Shown: positions 26,680 through 35,919, counted from the stretch's first letter. The stretch: DNA of 64,000 nt from Thiosocius sp963808165 (GCA_963808165.1 CAWEET010000018.1:30132-94131), one strand, 5' to 3'. Numbers and translations are program-made. The notes: generated from the letters alone by a model not told the origin.

Positions 26680-26805
26680 GTGCGCAGCTGTCCATCATCA
26701 GTCAACATCCCCATCTGTTTTCGCATCGACTCGCCTTTGAGCTGAAGGCGGTGGGCGTTGTGCATCAGGCGGTCAAGGATGGCATCGGCCAGGGTGTTGT
26801 CGCCG
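26680..26805 (-). pseudogene. IS21 IstB C-terminal remnant
   Basis: Minus-strand translation gives TLADAILDRLMHNAHRLQLK followed by GESMRKQMGM, the C-terminus of IstB, the ATPase helper of IS21 elements. Only about 40 codons remain and the upstream part is absent. Confidence 0.7.
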
Positions 26806-26860
26806 CCATTCGCGACTCGTCAACACAATCAGGCCCTATCAACCATGAGGGAGCCTGACA

Positions 26861-26910
26861 TGGACACCAATCAATCTCACGAACCCTGGAACAAAGGCAA
26901 GGAGTATAGA
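26861..26910 (+). pseudogene. N-terminal scrap of the small tyrosine recombinase
   Basis: MDTNQSHEPWNKGKE, preceded by an aggga-type site, matches the N-terminus of the recombinases at 5771 and 15975 (MNTP..., PWNKGR). Homology stops after about 15 residues. It is on the opposite strand to the other two copies and lies just before the IS110 remnant. Confidence 0.55.
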
Positions 26911-27000
26911 AGATATAGACGCCCCCTCGTGCCCTTAGGCTTACCATTGTTGGTGTCTATCTCACGGGGTCGAGACCATCAGAGCAAATGGGAGGCGTCT

Positions 27001-28117
27001 ATGAATCAGAACACAATTTACGTCGGAATTGATGTCGATGACGTCCGCTACCACGGTAGCGCGTTGAATCCGAGCACCGGAGAGATGCTGGATTTTGACT
27101 GTCGACCGACATTGAAGGGCCTGGTCGGGCAACTCGAGAGGGTGCGTGGGGGTTTGGCGCGGTGCAGATGAAGCTCTGCTACGAAGCTTCATACGTTGGC
27201 TTCTCACTGCAGCGCGACCTGAACGACCGAGGCTAGGACTGTGCGGTGGTAGCCCCGTCGAGCATCCCGCGGCGCCCTGACAAATCCGTGAAGACGGATC
27301 GTATTGATGCGACTGAACTGGCCGAATTCTATGCGAACGACTTGTTGACGCTGGTATCAGCACCGGATGCGCAGTTCGAGCAGGATCGGGATCTGCTGAG
27401 ATCAAGGCAACAGTTGATGCAACAGCAAGGGGACCTACGTCGTCATATCCAATCGCTGCTGCGGCGCAACGGCTTGCACTACAAGGCCGAGACGCAGCGC
27501 AAGACCCACTGGCAAGCCCATCACTACGGCTGGTTGAACAGAACCATTGAGGCGTGCTCAGGGAGCCTGAAGGTCAATCTGTCTTTGTTAGTGCGCCAAC
27601 TCAAGAATCTGGACGACGTTTTGCAGCGTATGGCGAGGAGGTTGAGGCGCTGGCGGTAGCGCCCAGGTATCGAGAGCCGGTCAAGGCACTAACCTGTTAC
27701 AAAGGCATCAAGCATCTGTTTGCCTTGACCATGATCACCGAGATCGGTGATGTAAAGCGTTTTGCACATCCACGACAGTTGGTTTCCTGGGTCGGCATGG
27801 ACATATGGGAATACGCCTCGGGTGGCAAATCACACCGTTTTGGCATCACACGGCAAGGCAATCACTATCTGCGCACGGCCTTCATCGAGGCGAATCAGCG
27901 TGGCTATCGTTCTGCGCGGCTCGGCAAAGATGTAAAAGCCCGGCGCGCGAACAGCGCACCAGAATACGTCGCGATTGCTGACCGCTGCTTACGGTGGCTG
28001 AACTAAAAGGGCAATCGCTTGCTGCTGGCCGGCAAACACCCGAACAAGGTAAAGGTGGCTTGCGCTCGGGAGATGGTGGGATTTGTCTGGGAGTCGCTGA
28101 ACCGCGTGGCAGCCTGA
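27001..28117 (+). pseudogene. IS110-family transposase, degraded
   Basis: Starts MNQNTIYVGIDVDDVRYHGS, the N-terminal DEDD-type catalytic beginning of IS110 transposases. Then frames change: a stop near 27169, a second frame with KTDRIDATELAEFYANDLLT and QQLMQQQGDLRRHIQSLLRR, and a third with ITEIGDVKRFAHPRQLVSWV and GNHYLRTAFIEANQRGYR (the C-terminal serine-containing domain region), ending VWESLNRVAA. At least two frameshifts and two in-frame stops. All domains can be traced, so it was a full-length copy. Confidence 0.85.
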
Positions 28118-28489
28118 AAGCGCAGCCCAAAAACGTTGCAATCGTTTTGTTGATCTGAATGCCGAGGTCGATCTGGAGGGCAAGACGGAAATCGGGAAGT
28201 CCACGCATCCTACCTTAGAGGACTGCGACTGCACTGCGAGCAGTGCAGAGCACCTGCGTATAGCTTGTGGTCACCCCGAAACGGATAGATCTTACTGCGT
28301 TACCCAGCACGCGAATATGAGGATGCTAGTCCAAGGTCATCCCACTTCGGATCCATCGACTATTCAGCTTGGCAAATGGGGCGTCTATATGAGGCAGTAT
28401 TAAAGGCCCTTCCGCCAACTGAATCGCCCGATCGCGGCCATCGGCACCTGCGCCCGACCGTCGCTCTGACTGTCGAATACCATCAGGCC

Positions 28490-28760
28490 TCCATGTTGGT
28501 GCGCGAATCCAACCCGGCGAGTCGTTCGCGGGCACGTTTTTCTTCGTTCGCCGACCACCAGGCCAGCCGCCTCGATGCTTCGGATTCAACAGCTTTCGCG
28601 TCCAGGTGGGTGAGGATCTTCTCGATGATATCGGGGTCCTCAATGCACGCGATGATTCGCACCGCCCCACCGCAGGCCGGACAGGTCTCGATATCGATCT
28701 CGAATACCCGCTTGAGGCGTTGCGCCCAGGTCATCGCGGCGCGTCGTATCCGGATGTCCG
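28490..28760 (-). pseudogene. IS91-family transposase C-terminus
   Basis: Minus-strand frame beginning MTWAQRLKRVFEIDIETCPA and containing CGGAVRIIACIEDPDIIEKI, the conserved C-terminal zinc-like CxxC segment of IS91 transposases. It has no N-terminal part. It could be the missing tail of the fragment at 20886-21560, displaced by about 7 kb, or a separate copy. Confidence 0.75.
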
Positions 28761-28789
28761 CTATTGACTAGTGTTAAAATGCGGAATGC

Positions 28790-28980
28790 AGCGGTTCTAC
28801 TGACCGCAGTTGTTAAGGGTTGCGCCCATTCGCTTTGATGCTGGTGTACGGCTCGCACACAGTCGAAATACCCAGCCGGGGAATGGCCGTTCATGGCCGA
28901 CTGCGGCGGTGGCCCACACGGATACGAATGGCCGGTCTAGAGAAAGCTGACGCTCGGATGGTGCGGTGCAGTGGTTCGTT
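28790..28980 (+). repeat. Dispersed repeat fragment
   Basis: Diverged copy: tctactgaccgcagttg, cagccggggaatggccg, tagagaaagctgacgctcgg and tggtgcggtgcagtgg follow the family order. It lies immediately left of the second doxX block, as repeat segments also flank the first. Confidence 0.6.
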
Positions 28981-29020
28981 CAATGGCTTATCAGCAGCCT
29001 GACGCACCGCGCAAATGAAG

Positions 29021-29042
29021 AGGCCACCCGTCGAGGTGGCCT
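29021..29042 (-). terminator. Hairpin downstream of doxX copy 2
   Basis: aggccacc / ggtggcct stem, identical to the one at 4168-4190 and at the same distance from the doxX stop. Confidence 0.6.
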
Positions 29043-29054
29043 TCGTCGTTCTGG

Positions 29055-29498
29055 TTACTGGCGCTTTGGGCCAGTAACAGCCCTTACGTAGTCCGACCCA
29101 GAAATAGTCTTTTGCTGCCCCGCAATACCGCGATTAAAAAAAGCCATGGTTTCTGGAAGACGCAGCCACCCCACCGCCGCGCTGCCGGCCAGAATGGCGC
29201 CCGCAACAAAAATCATGCCGATCTCAGCGTGTGCCACGTGGGTTGCAACCGCGCCAATCATGAACAACGCCAAGCCCAGACCGGCCGGACCTCGAAGAAC
29301 CGGAATCAGCAGCCCGACGGCACCAGCTATTTCCAGGGCTCCAGAAACGGGAACAAACCAAGCCGGTATCCCCCAAGCTGTGAACTTATCGATCCATTTC
29401 GCAGGGTCCATAAACTTGCCCGCGCCGAACATCACGAACACGACTGCCAAGACGATGGCGCCCGCGACCAGCAGAATACGTTTGGTTTTTTCGTTCAT
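29055..29498 (-). CDS. DoxX-family membrane protein, copy 2
   Basis: A 147-residue paralogue of the protein at 4232-4645, differing at only a few positions over the first 130 residues (for example AKWIDKF against AKWADKF). The four membrane segments and the FGAGKFMDPAKW and SGALEIAGAVGLL motifs are the same. The C-terminus differs: here it continues SDYVRAVTGPKRQ, which may be the original end, because the other copy is cut short by a frame change near TVLDRTT. The ribosome site (gagaggtgacaa) is identical. Confidence 0.85.
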   Translation of the reverse strand: MNEKTKRILLVAGAIVLAVVFVMFGAGKFMDPAKWIDKFTAWGIPAWFVPVSGALEIAGAVGLLIPVLRGPAGLGLALFMIGAVATHVAHAEIGMIFVAGAILAGSAAVGWLRLPETMAFFNRGIAGQQKTISGSDYVRAVTGPKRQ

Positions 29499-29869
29499 TT
29501 GTCACCTCTCAAGTAATTGACTTGGAGTCCGAGGGCCTGGGATTGCCTGCATTCGATCTCCTGATTCGCTCAAGAGACCCGAGGCCTTGGGTTTTTCTTT
29601 CAGCCGATCGAAATCAGGCGGGGCAGGACAGCTGTTTTGGCCTCGTTCGGAAGCGAAATCACCAGGCCACAGGCTGGCAAATGCGAAGTTACGATGGGCG
29701 TTGAAACACCTAATCAATTAGAATTGGAGGACGCCGCTTGGTCGGTGCGGCGAGGTAAGGGGGCAGCTGAGCTCCAGCATCCAAGAGCAGCTCAGCGCCA
29801 TAGCCAATGCCCCCGTCAGCGAGGGCATTAGTCAGTTCAGTGTTGATCTCGAACAGTCCATTCCGCCGG

Positions 29870-29945
29870 ACTTTGGTCCGCGACGCGCATGATGCGGTCG
29901 GTAGGCAGGCACCCAGCGACCGGCAGGTCATGGCCGGTTGCATGC
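29870..29945 (+). repeat. Dispersed repeat end fragment
   Basis: tccgcgacgcgcatgatgcg, ggcaggcacccagcgaccgg and caggtcatggccggttgc match the segment at 5030-5090. Rightmost family member I noticed. Confidence 0.6.
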
Positions 29946-30253
29946 ATCCAGCTGCGAAACCGAAAGCGGCCGCACGAAGCCCATGGAGCCTACGTGCGGC
30001 CGCCGTTCCCGTGTTAGAGCACCTGGAGTTGCACTGTGAAGACAAAGTTTCGGCAAAAGTAGGAGTTTCTTGCCGTTAAGCGCACATTTCGAGTCGCATC
30101 GATTTCACGACGATTGAAGATGATGTGGAATAGGACGTGGGGCAGATAGAATCAGATGGGTGTGGCTGTTTGATCTTTTGGGTACGTTTACAGATCAGGT
30201 CGGGGCTGCTACTAACGGAGGAACCCGGGGCTGAGATCGCGTGAAAGACTTCG
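29946..30253. other. Intergenic region upstream of the BrkB-like gene
   Basis: About 300 bases, no gene seen. Contains an imperfect inverted repeat around ggccgcacg / cgtgcggccg (29968-30002) that could be a terminator-like hairpin. The promoter of the next gene should be here. Confidence 0.4.
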
Positions 30254-31591
30254 ATGATTGTTGAACGGATTCGTAAACTGGAAAAGCATTACGTCTGGGA
30301 TCGCGACTACAGGGGCGCATCTAGCTGGCAGCGTTTTGCCGTGAAAACGGTGCGAACGTTGATCCTGCTGGCGCGGGACCTTATTGATGGCGATCTGAGC
30401 ATGCGCGCCATGAGTTTGGTCTACACGACTCTGTTGTCGATCGTGCCACTGCTGGCACTCAGCTTCTCTGTGCTAAAGGGGTTTGGTGTTCAAAATCAAC
30501 TCGACGGGCCTTTGCGTACGATTTTCGAGCCGCTAGGTCAACAGAAGGCGGCGGAACTCACAGAGAATCTCATCGAATTCGTTAACAACATGAACGTCGG
30601 CGTGCTCGGCGGCGTTGGTCTGGCTTTTTTGATTTTCACTGTTGTCTCGCTTATGCAGAAGATTGAGGGTTCCTTCAATCACGTATGGCGAATACAGATT
30701 TCCCGAAACTTTATCGAGAGATTTACGACATTTTTGTCTGCGATTACAGTCGGTCCGCTACTCATCTTCGCGGCCATCGCGATTACCGGCTCGATGACGA
30801 GTGCGTCGGTTGTGGACTACCTTTATTCGAATTCGATCATTGGCGGCCTTATAGATTTGATACTGCATCTTTTGCCTTTCGCGCTGGTGATCGCGGCGTT
30901 CACATTCCTTTATGCTTTCATACCGAATACCCACGTACGCTTCCGCGCGGCGTTGACCGGCGGGATCGTTGCCGGGTTTCTGTGGGAGTCGTTGAGTTTC
31001 GCTTTCGCGGCGTATGCGTCGGAAACATCCGGTTATCAGCTGATTTATGCGACCTTTGCGACCGCAATATTTTTCATGATCTGGCTTTATCTCAACTGGC
31101 TGATATTACTCATTGGCGCCAGCATTGCATTTTATCAACAACATCCGGAGATCATTGCTACCGGATTGAGGAAGGTCCATTTCAGCCCTGCGCTCACGAT
31201 AGAGTACGCATTGTCGATGCTCGCGCGGATCGGCAGGCGTTTCTACAATAAGGCAGAACCCTATACGCTCGGTGAATTGTCAGAGGCATACGGAGTTCCG
31301 AGCCACGCTTTAAAAGGCCCTCTCGTAATGCTGGTCGAACTCGGGATCCTGGCTGAAACTGATGACCGGCAACCGCGTTTCATTCCCGCGGTGCCCCTGG
31401 ATGAAACCTGCGTAGTGGATGTCTTGCGGAAAATTGACACTTTTCAACCTGCGCAGGCTTACACTCTTCCGCCGGTTACCGAATCGAACATCGTTGCGAT
31501 CGCTGAAACGAGCAACCAAGGACGTGTCCAGGCCCTGAGTGGGCTGACCCTGAAGCGACTGGCTCTGGAGGAGCCAAAGGGGACAGATTAA
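30254..31591 (+). CDS. YihY/BrkB-family inner-membrane protein
   Basis: A 445-residue YihY/BrkB (UPF0761) family protein. Six hydrophobic segments fill residues 35-300: SLVYTTLLSIVPLLALSFSV, VGVLGGVGLAFLIFTVVSL, FLSAITVGPLLIFAAIAI, LLPFALVIAAFTFLYAFIP, ALTGGIVAGFLWESLSFAF and AIFFMIWLYLNWLILLIGA. Family motifs MRAMSLVYTTLLSIVPLLA and FNHVWRI are present. The C-terminal 140 residues are soluble, with a winged-helix-like part (TLGELSEAYGVPSHALKGPL). Despite the RNase BN name once given to relatives, they are membrane proteins of uncertain function. Monocistronic; its stop lies in an inverted repeat. Confidence 0.9.
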   Translation: MIVERIRKLEKHYVWDRDYRGASSWQRFAVKTVRTLILLARDLIDGDLSMRAMSLVYTTLLSIVPLLALSFSVLKGFGVQNQLDGPLRTIFEPLGQQKAAELTENLIEFVNNMNVGVLGGVGLAFLIFTVVSLMQKIEGSFNHVWRIQISRNFIERFTTFLSAITVGPLLIFAAIAITGSMTSASVVDYLYSNSIIGGLIDLILHLLPFALVIAAFTFLYAFIPNTHVRFRAALTGGIVAGFLWESLSFAFAAYASETSGYQLIYATFATAIFFMIWLYLNWLILLIGASIAFYQQHPEIIATGLRKVHFSPALTIEYALSMLARIGRRFYNKAEPYTLGELSEAYGVPSHALKGPLVMLVELGILAETDDRQPRFIPAVPLDETCVVDVLRKIDTFQPAQAYTLPPVTESNIVAIAETSNQGRVQALSGLTLKRLALEEPKGTD

Positions 31592-31638
31592 TGCTGCGAA
31601 TCGGAATAGTTTTCGAATATAGATCTGGCCCCTTTGGC
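31573..31638. repeat. Inverted repeat overlapping the brkB-like stop
   Basis: gccaaaggggacagat (31573-31588) pairs with atctggcccctttggc (31623-31638) with one mismatch and a 34-base loop. The first arm encodes the last residues and abuts the TAA. It may be a terminator stem or the remnant of a small inverted-repeat element; the aaaggggacagat end is of a kind often seen in dispersed palindromes. Confidence 0.55.
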
Positions 31639-31721
31639 AATAGAAAATCGCGTCAGTTCGCGACGGGTTCCGACCACTCCAGCACTTTGATGTCAGCGAT
31701 GCTTGTGGGTGTTGCGGTGAC

Positions 31722-32330
31722 TCAGAGCACGACTCGCTGACCATCTGTGAAGTACGGACTCCCCGTCAGGTTCGTTCGGGGCTCTTCGATGGGCGCTTTT
31801 CCTACTCCACCGACGTAGGTGATTGTGGCCAGGCTCTGCGAGTAAGCCAGATTTACCAGCAGAAACTCGCTGGTTTCGTCGACATCTGGATCGATCTCGT
31901 GGGTCGTGACCGTTCGTTTCGAAAAGCGCACGCCAATGTCGCGGCTGATCTGCCCAATATAGACCGGAACCCCCCGGTAGCGCGTCGGACTCAACCACAG
32001 ACGAAGGTGATTGCGTTCGTGAATGTTATCCTGAGCCTTTTGAAATGCTACATCCTGCGGCCGCTCAAAAACGTACAGCCCGCTGACCGGCTAGTACCGA
32101 TTTTCACCGCCCGCAATGAAGGATGCGAGCGTCTTCGTGAGTGAACTGGCATAGATAGTCTCGGTTTCGTCCCAACCGGCGCGCACGAAGGCATAGTAAA
32201 CATCGTCGATCCCGCCGATGACTACCAGAATGAGCAGATTGCCCTGATCCCGGCCCTTCTTGTCGGTCGTACACCATGGAAAAGACTCAAGCGCTTCGAT
32301 CAGCGCTTTATTCCCACATCGCCGTCACAA
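31722..32330 (-). pseudogene. LssY C-terminal domain gene, degraded
   Basis: One minus-strand frame carries an LssY C-terminal-like domain: LLILVVIGGIDDVYYAFVRA, GWDETETIYASSLTKTLASF, then an internal TAG at about 32092 where relatives have Tyr/Ser-Pro-Val-Ser, then PVSGLYVFERPQDVAFQKAQ, NIHERNHLRLWLSPTRYRG and GQISRDIGVRFSKRTVT to the end. The N-terminal membrane part found in complete relatives is missing. Hence a truncated, interrupted gene. Confidence 0.7.
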
Positions 32331-32514
32331 GGGCCTGGGACAGACGACACCCGTCAACTTCGAAAGGAGGTATCAACAGGCTGCTTGAATCCCAAGCCAT
32401 GAACCGTCCACCGAAACGGGGCAACTCCAGTCCAGTGCTTGATCTCGGATTCTAACTCACTCATCTCTTCCTCCTGGCCGCACTATAGTCTGTGCGGCTT
32501 TGGAGGGGGTCACT

Positions 32515-32779
32515 TCACCCCGCCGTGAGGTTGGCATCGCCTGATTTGGTGCGCCGCGATAGTACCCGGAACACTGTGACGGGCTCGGACTTACCCTTGA
32601 TGGACAATGCATGCATGCCGGCCGGTAATCCTCAAGCGCGAGAACAAGTTGGATGCCGCCGCCTGTGAGATCAGTATTTCGTTGGCCCTCGCGGCCTCCT
32701 TGATTCCTTTCGCGGTATTCACCGTGTCTCCGATGACGTCATAGTATTTGACATGTTCCGCGCCGATGATGGCTTCCAT
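32515..32779 (-). pseudogene. Class III adenylate/guanylate cyclase C-terminal fragment
   Basis: EAIIGAEHVKYYDVIGDTVN and TAKGIKEAARANEILISQAA are the end of a class III nucleotide cyclase catalytic domain. A frameshift near 32640 moves the tail into another frame, which reads MHALSIKGKSEPVTVFRVLS, the usual last strand. The catalytic N-terminal half is missing. Confidence 0.7.
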
Positions 32780-33069
32780 CAGGGTGCCCTTGTAAAGTCC
32801 AGGCTGCTGAGCCAGAAGGTCTGATCAGCGAGACACAGACCCATGCAGCGTTCGAAGGTGCGATTGAAGATATCCAGACGGCCGTCCGGCTTCAAGCCCA
32901 ACAGGAAATCCTTTCCTGCCTGGTAAGTGGTAAAGGCGAGCGACATCTTGTGCTCCGCCATCGAGGCGTTGAACTGGCGTGACGTCGTGATCTCGGCGCG
33001 CGCTCGGGGAACCCGGTGTTCGGTTTGTGCAGTGCAGCTTAGCGGATCGACAGGGTCAGACCAGAGCAC
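32780..33069 (-). pseudogene. DUF4915 / TIGR03032-like fragment
   Basis: The stretch ITTSRQFNASMAEHKMSLAF, TYQAGKDFLLGLKPDGRLDI and FNRTFERCMGLCLADQTFWL matches the N-terminal part of DUF4915 proteins (function unknown). It stops after about 100 residues at the join with the cyclase fragment. Confidence 0.6.
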
Positions 33070-33135
33070 CTCACCCGCGCACAGCGCCTTAGTCAGTTGC
33101 TGGCGAACAGATGACGTCGGGACAAGGCGGTTGGG

Positions 33136-33582
33136 CTATTCGCCTGGCTTCGGCTGGGTATCGATACCGGTCGGGATCTCCCAGCTCTTCAGACGACGCA
33201 GATAGAACCGCGCGAGCCCATCGCCGTACTCCCAGAACTCGAACTTGTTGACCGATCGCCGCCGCTGCGGCTCAGCAAGTATTTCGGTGACTTCGTGGGT
33301 GGTCATGCCTTCGGTCAGCAGGTTCCAGTTTGCCTCCTTCTTCCAGCCGCCTGGAACCGGCTGCACCGTTTGTGCAGGATTGACCGGCACGCCCTGCTGG
33401 ATGGTCGCCTCGAGCGTGTCGACGCGTGCCTGCAGTTCGCGAATCTGCTGCTGCAGCTCCTCGGTGGTAGGTCCCTCCGGGGTAGCATCCGCGGCCGGCA
33501 GCATCGGCGTCGCGCTGATCAGGCCGATTAACACAAGCAGCTGAGGCAGGCCTGTCCCGCAGCTGGGTCTCTTTTTCCGCAT
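33136..33582 (-). CDS. Exported coiled-coil protein with SmpA/OmlA-like segment
   Basis: A 148-residue protein with a signal peptide (LLVLIGLISATPMLPAADA), a coiled coil (TEELQQQIRELQARVDTLEA) and a C-terminal segment like the small BamE/OmlA fold: WNLLTEGMTTHEVTEILAEP, then FEFWEYGDGLARFYL. That segment usually binds proteins in the periplasm. The start chosen (MRKKRPS) gives a normal signal peptide. It lies about 120 bases downstream of hypE on the same strand but need not belong to the hydrogenase system. Confidence 0.7.
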   Translation of the reverse strand: MRKKRPSCGTGLPQLLVLIGLISATPMLPAADATPEGPTTEELQQQIRELQARVDTLEATIQQGVPVNPAQTVQPVPGGWKKEANWNLLTEGMTTHEVTEILAEPQRRRSVNKFEFWEYGDGLARFYLRRLKSWEIPTGIDTQPKPGE

Positions 33583-33703
33583 CGTTGTTGTTCCTGCTCC
33601 GACGGTCCGCACGATGGTAAGGCTTACCTGATGCTAACAGACAGGGACGCTGCCCGGTCGGGGGCGCGTTGCAGCCGCATGCTGCAGATTTGGCCGCTGG
33701 TCG

Positions 33704-34762
33704 TCAGCAGATCCTGGGCAGTTGCTCCCCGACCAGCATGTCGACGATACGCTCGCCGCCGAACCCGGTTTCGAGTATCACGGTGTTGGCCGGCGCCTCT
33801 GTGACCCGGCCGATACAGGCGCTGTGCCGTCCGGCGGGGTGCCCGCGCATGACCTCCAGCAGGGCCTCGACCGATGCGGCCGGCACGATTGCGACCAGCT
33901 TGCCCTCATTGGCCAGATACAGCGGATCTAGCCCGAGGATCTCGCTCAAACCGCGGACCTCGGGACGCACCGGGATCTGTCCTTCCTCGATGCGTATGCA
34001 GGTCCGGCTCGCCCCGGCGAACTCGTTGAGCACCGTAGCGACGCCGCCGCGCGTGGCGTCGCGCATGCAGTGGATATCCGGGCATGCCTCGAGCATGAGC
34101 TGGATCAGGCCGTTGAGCGGTTGGCAGTCGGTTTCGATATTGCTCTCGAGTGACAGCTCTCCGCGCGCATCCGCGATCGCTGCGCCATGGTCGCCGATGA
34201 AGCCGTTGAGCAGGATGGCGTCACCCGGCCGGGCGCGGTGGGTCGCAATATCGACGCCCTCGGGTATCACGCCGATGCCGGCGGTATTGATGAAGAGCCG
34301 GTCCGCCGCCCCCCTCGGTACCACCTTGGTATCGCCGGTCACGATCTGCACGCCGGCGGCATCCGCGGTCGCCTTCATCGAGGCGACGATGCGTCGCAGC
34401 TCGGCGACCGACATCCCTTCCTCGATGATCATGCCGCAGCTCAGGTATTTCGGGGTCGCGCCGCCGACCGCCAGATCATTCACGGTACCGGTCACCGCAA
34501 GCTTGCCGATGTCGCCGCCGGGGAAGAACAGCGGTGCGACGACATAGGAATCGGTGGTCATCGCCAGCTTTCCGCCCTCTCCGAGCAGCGCGGCGGCATC
34601 GATCCTGGCCTGGTCTTCGAGCTGCGAGAGTATGTCGTTGTCGAAGCCACTGACGAACATATCGTCGATCAGGTCGCGCATCGCCTTGCCGCCGGCGCCG
34701 TGGGCCAGTGTGATCGTCTCGGCCCGCAGTGAACGACCGGGTTTCCTGGCGGGAGTGCTCAT
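33704..34762 (-). CDS. hypE: Hydrogenase maturation protein HypE
   Basis: A 352-residue HypE. With HypF it makes the cyanide ligands of the [NiFe] centre by dehydrating a carbamoylated C-terminal cysteine. Seen: LAHGAGGKAMRDLIDDMF at the start, the AIRS/PurM-like ATP domain (GDIGKLAVTGTVNDLAVGGA, TGDTKVVPRG), MRDATRGGVATVLNEFA, and the invariant C-terminus PRIC ending in the acceptor cysteine. Its start overlaps the hypD stop by 4 bases. No hypF is in the window. Confidence 0.97.
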   Translation of the reverse strand: MSTPARKPGRSLRAETITLAHGAGGKAMRDLIDDMFVSGFDNDILSQLEDQARIDAAALLGEGGKLAMTTDSYVVAPLFFPGGDIGKLAVTGTVNDLAVGGATPKYLSCGMIIEEGMSVAELRRIVASMKATADAAGVQIVTGDTKVVPRGAADRLFINTAGIGVIPEGVDIATHRARPGDAILLNGFIGDHGAAIADARGELSLESNIETDCQPLNGLIQLMLEACPDIHCMRDATRGGVATVLNEFAGASRTCIRIEEGQIPVRPEVRGLSEILGLDPLYLANEGKLVAIVPAASVEALLEVMRGHPAGRHSACIGRVTEAPANTVILETGFGGERIVDMLVGEQLPRIC

Positions 34763-35919
34763 GCCGCGGCCCCCTCGTCGCCGTTTCGGTCACGTTTGGC
34801 AAGCAACTCGGGCAGGTTGCCGAAGTTGTAGTAAGCGGCGCATGCACCTTCGGAAGAGACCATCAGTGCACCGAGCGGGGTCTCCGGGGTGCACGCGCGG
34901 CCGAACACCTTGCACTCCCAGGGGCGGATGACGCCTTTCAGTACCTCGCCGCACTGGCAGGACTTCGGGTCGGCGATTTTCAGGTTGGGTACCGAGAAGC
35001 GGCGCTCCGCGTCGAATCGGGCATAGCTGTCGCGCATCTTCACCCCGGAGTGGTCGATCGACCCCAGTCCGCGCCACTCGAAGAACTCGCGCGGCTCGAA
35101 CACCTTGTGAATCGCATCGAGACCGGCGGGATTGCCGGCCGCCGTCACCACACGGGAGTACTGGTTTTCGACTTCGCAGCGATGTTCCGCAAGCTGCCTG
35201 ATCACCATCCACAGTGATTGCAGGATATCCAGTGGCTCGAAGCCGGTGATGACAATCGGCTTGTGGTAGGTTTCGGCGACGAAACGGAAGGGTTCTTCTC
35301 CGACCACCATGCTGACATGCCCCGGCGCCACGAAGCCGTCGAGCTGCATGTCCGGCGAATCGAGGATCGCCTTGATGGTTGGCACGGTGGTGATGTGATT
35401 GCAGAACAGCGAGAAGTTGCCAATGCCCTCGCGCTCGGCCTGCAGCACCGTCATCGCGGTGCTCGGCATGGTCGTTTCGAAGCCGAGCCCGAAAAAGATC
35501 ACCTGCCGATCCGGGTTCTTGCGAGCGATCCCGAGTGCGTCGAGCGGCGAGTAGACCATGCGGATGTCCGCGCCGTCCGCCTTGGCCTGCAGCAGGCTCT
35601 TCTTCGAACCGGGTACGCGCATCGCGTCGCCGAAGGTGGTGAAGATCACGTCCGGCCGTTCGGCCAATGCGACGCAGTCGTCGACCCTACCCATCGGCAA
35701 CACGCAAACCGGGCAGCCGGGGCCGTGCACCAGCTCGATGCGGCCGGGCAGCATCTGCTCGATGCCGTAACGGAATATCGTATGCGTGTGCCCGCCGCAG
35801 AACTCCATGAGCTGCAGTGGACGGCCGTCGGCTTGCGGGATGCGTTCGAGCAGGCCCTCGATCTCTTTGACCAGCGAGCGCGCCTTCGCCGGGTCGCGGA
35901 ACTCGTCGACGTACTTCAT
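34759..35919 (-). CDS. hypD: Hydrogenase maturation protein HypD
   Basis: A 386-residue HypD, the iron-sulfur scaffold on which Fe(CN)2CO is assembled with HypC. Conserved sites: MEFCGGHTHTIFRYG, HGPGCPVCVLP, FCNHITTVPT, and the C-terminal [4Fe-4S] ligands in CQCGEVLKGVIRPWECKVFG followed by EGACAAYYN. Complete and intact. Overlaps hypE and the SIS-domain gene at its two ends by 4 bases each, so the four genes are one operon. Confidence 0.97.
   Translation of the reverse strand: MKYVDEFRDPAKARSLVKEIEGLLERIPQADGRPLQLMEFCGGHTHTIFRYGIEQMLPGRIELVHGPGCPVCVLPMGRVDDCVALAERPDVIFTTFGDAMRVPGSKKSLLQAKADGADIRMVYSPLDALGIARKNPDRQVIFFGLGFETTMPSTAMTVLQAEREGIGNFSLFCNHITTVPTIKAILDSPDMQLDGFVAPGHVSMVVGEEPFRFVAETYHKPIVITGFEPLDILQSLWMVIRQLAEHRCEVENQYSRVVTAAGNPAGLDAIHKVFEPREFFEWRGLGSIDHSGVKMRDSYARFDAERRFSVPNLKIADPKSCQCGEVLKGVIRPWECKVFGRACTPETPLGALMVSSEGACAAYYNFGNLPELLAKRDRNGDEGAAA

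Larger units (their letters stand above)
28985..29844. repeat. Right arm of the large direct repeat carrying doxX
   Basis: Same orientation and content as 4131-4963. Recombination between the two arms would delete or duplicate about 24.9 kb, including the EgtD-like operon, pyruvate kinase and TIR-STAND gene. Confidence 0.8.
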
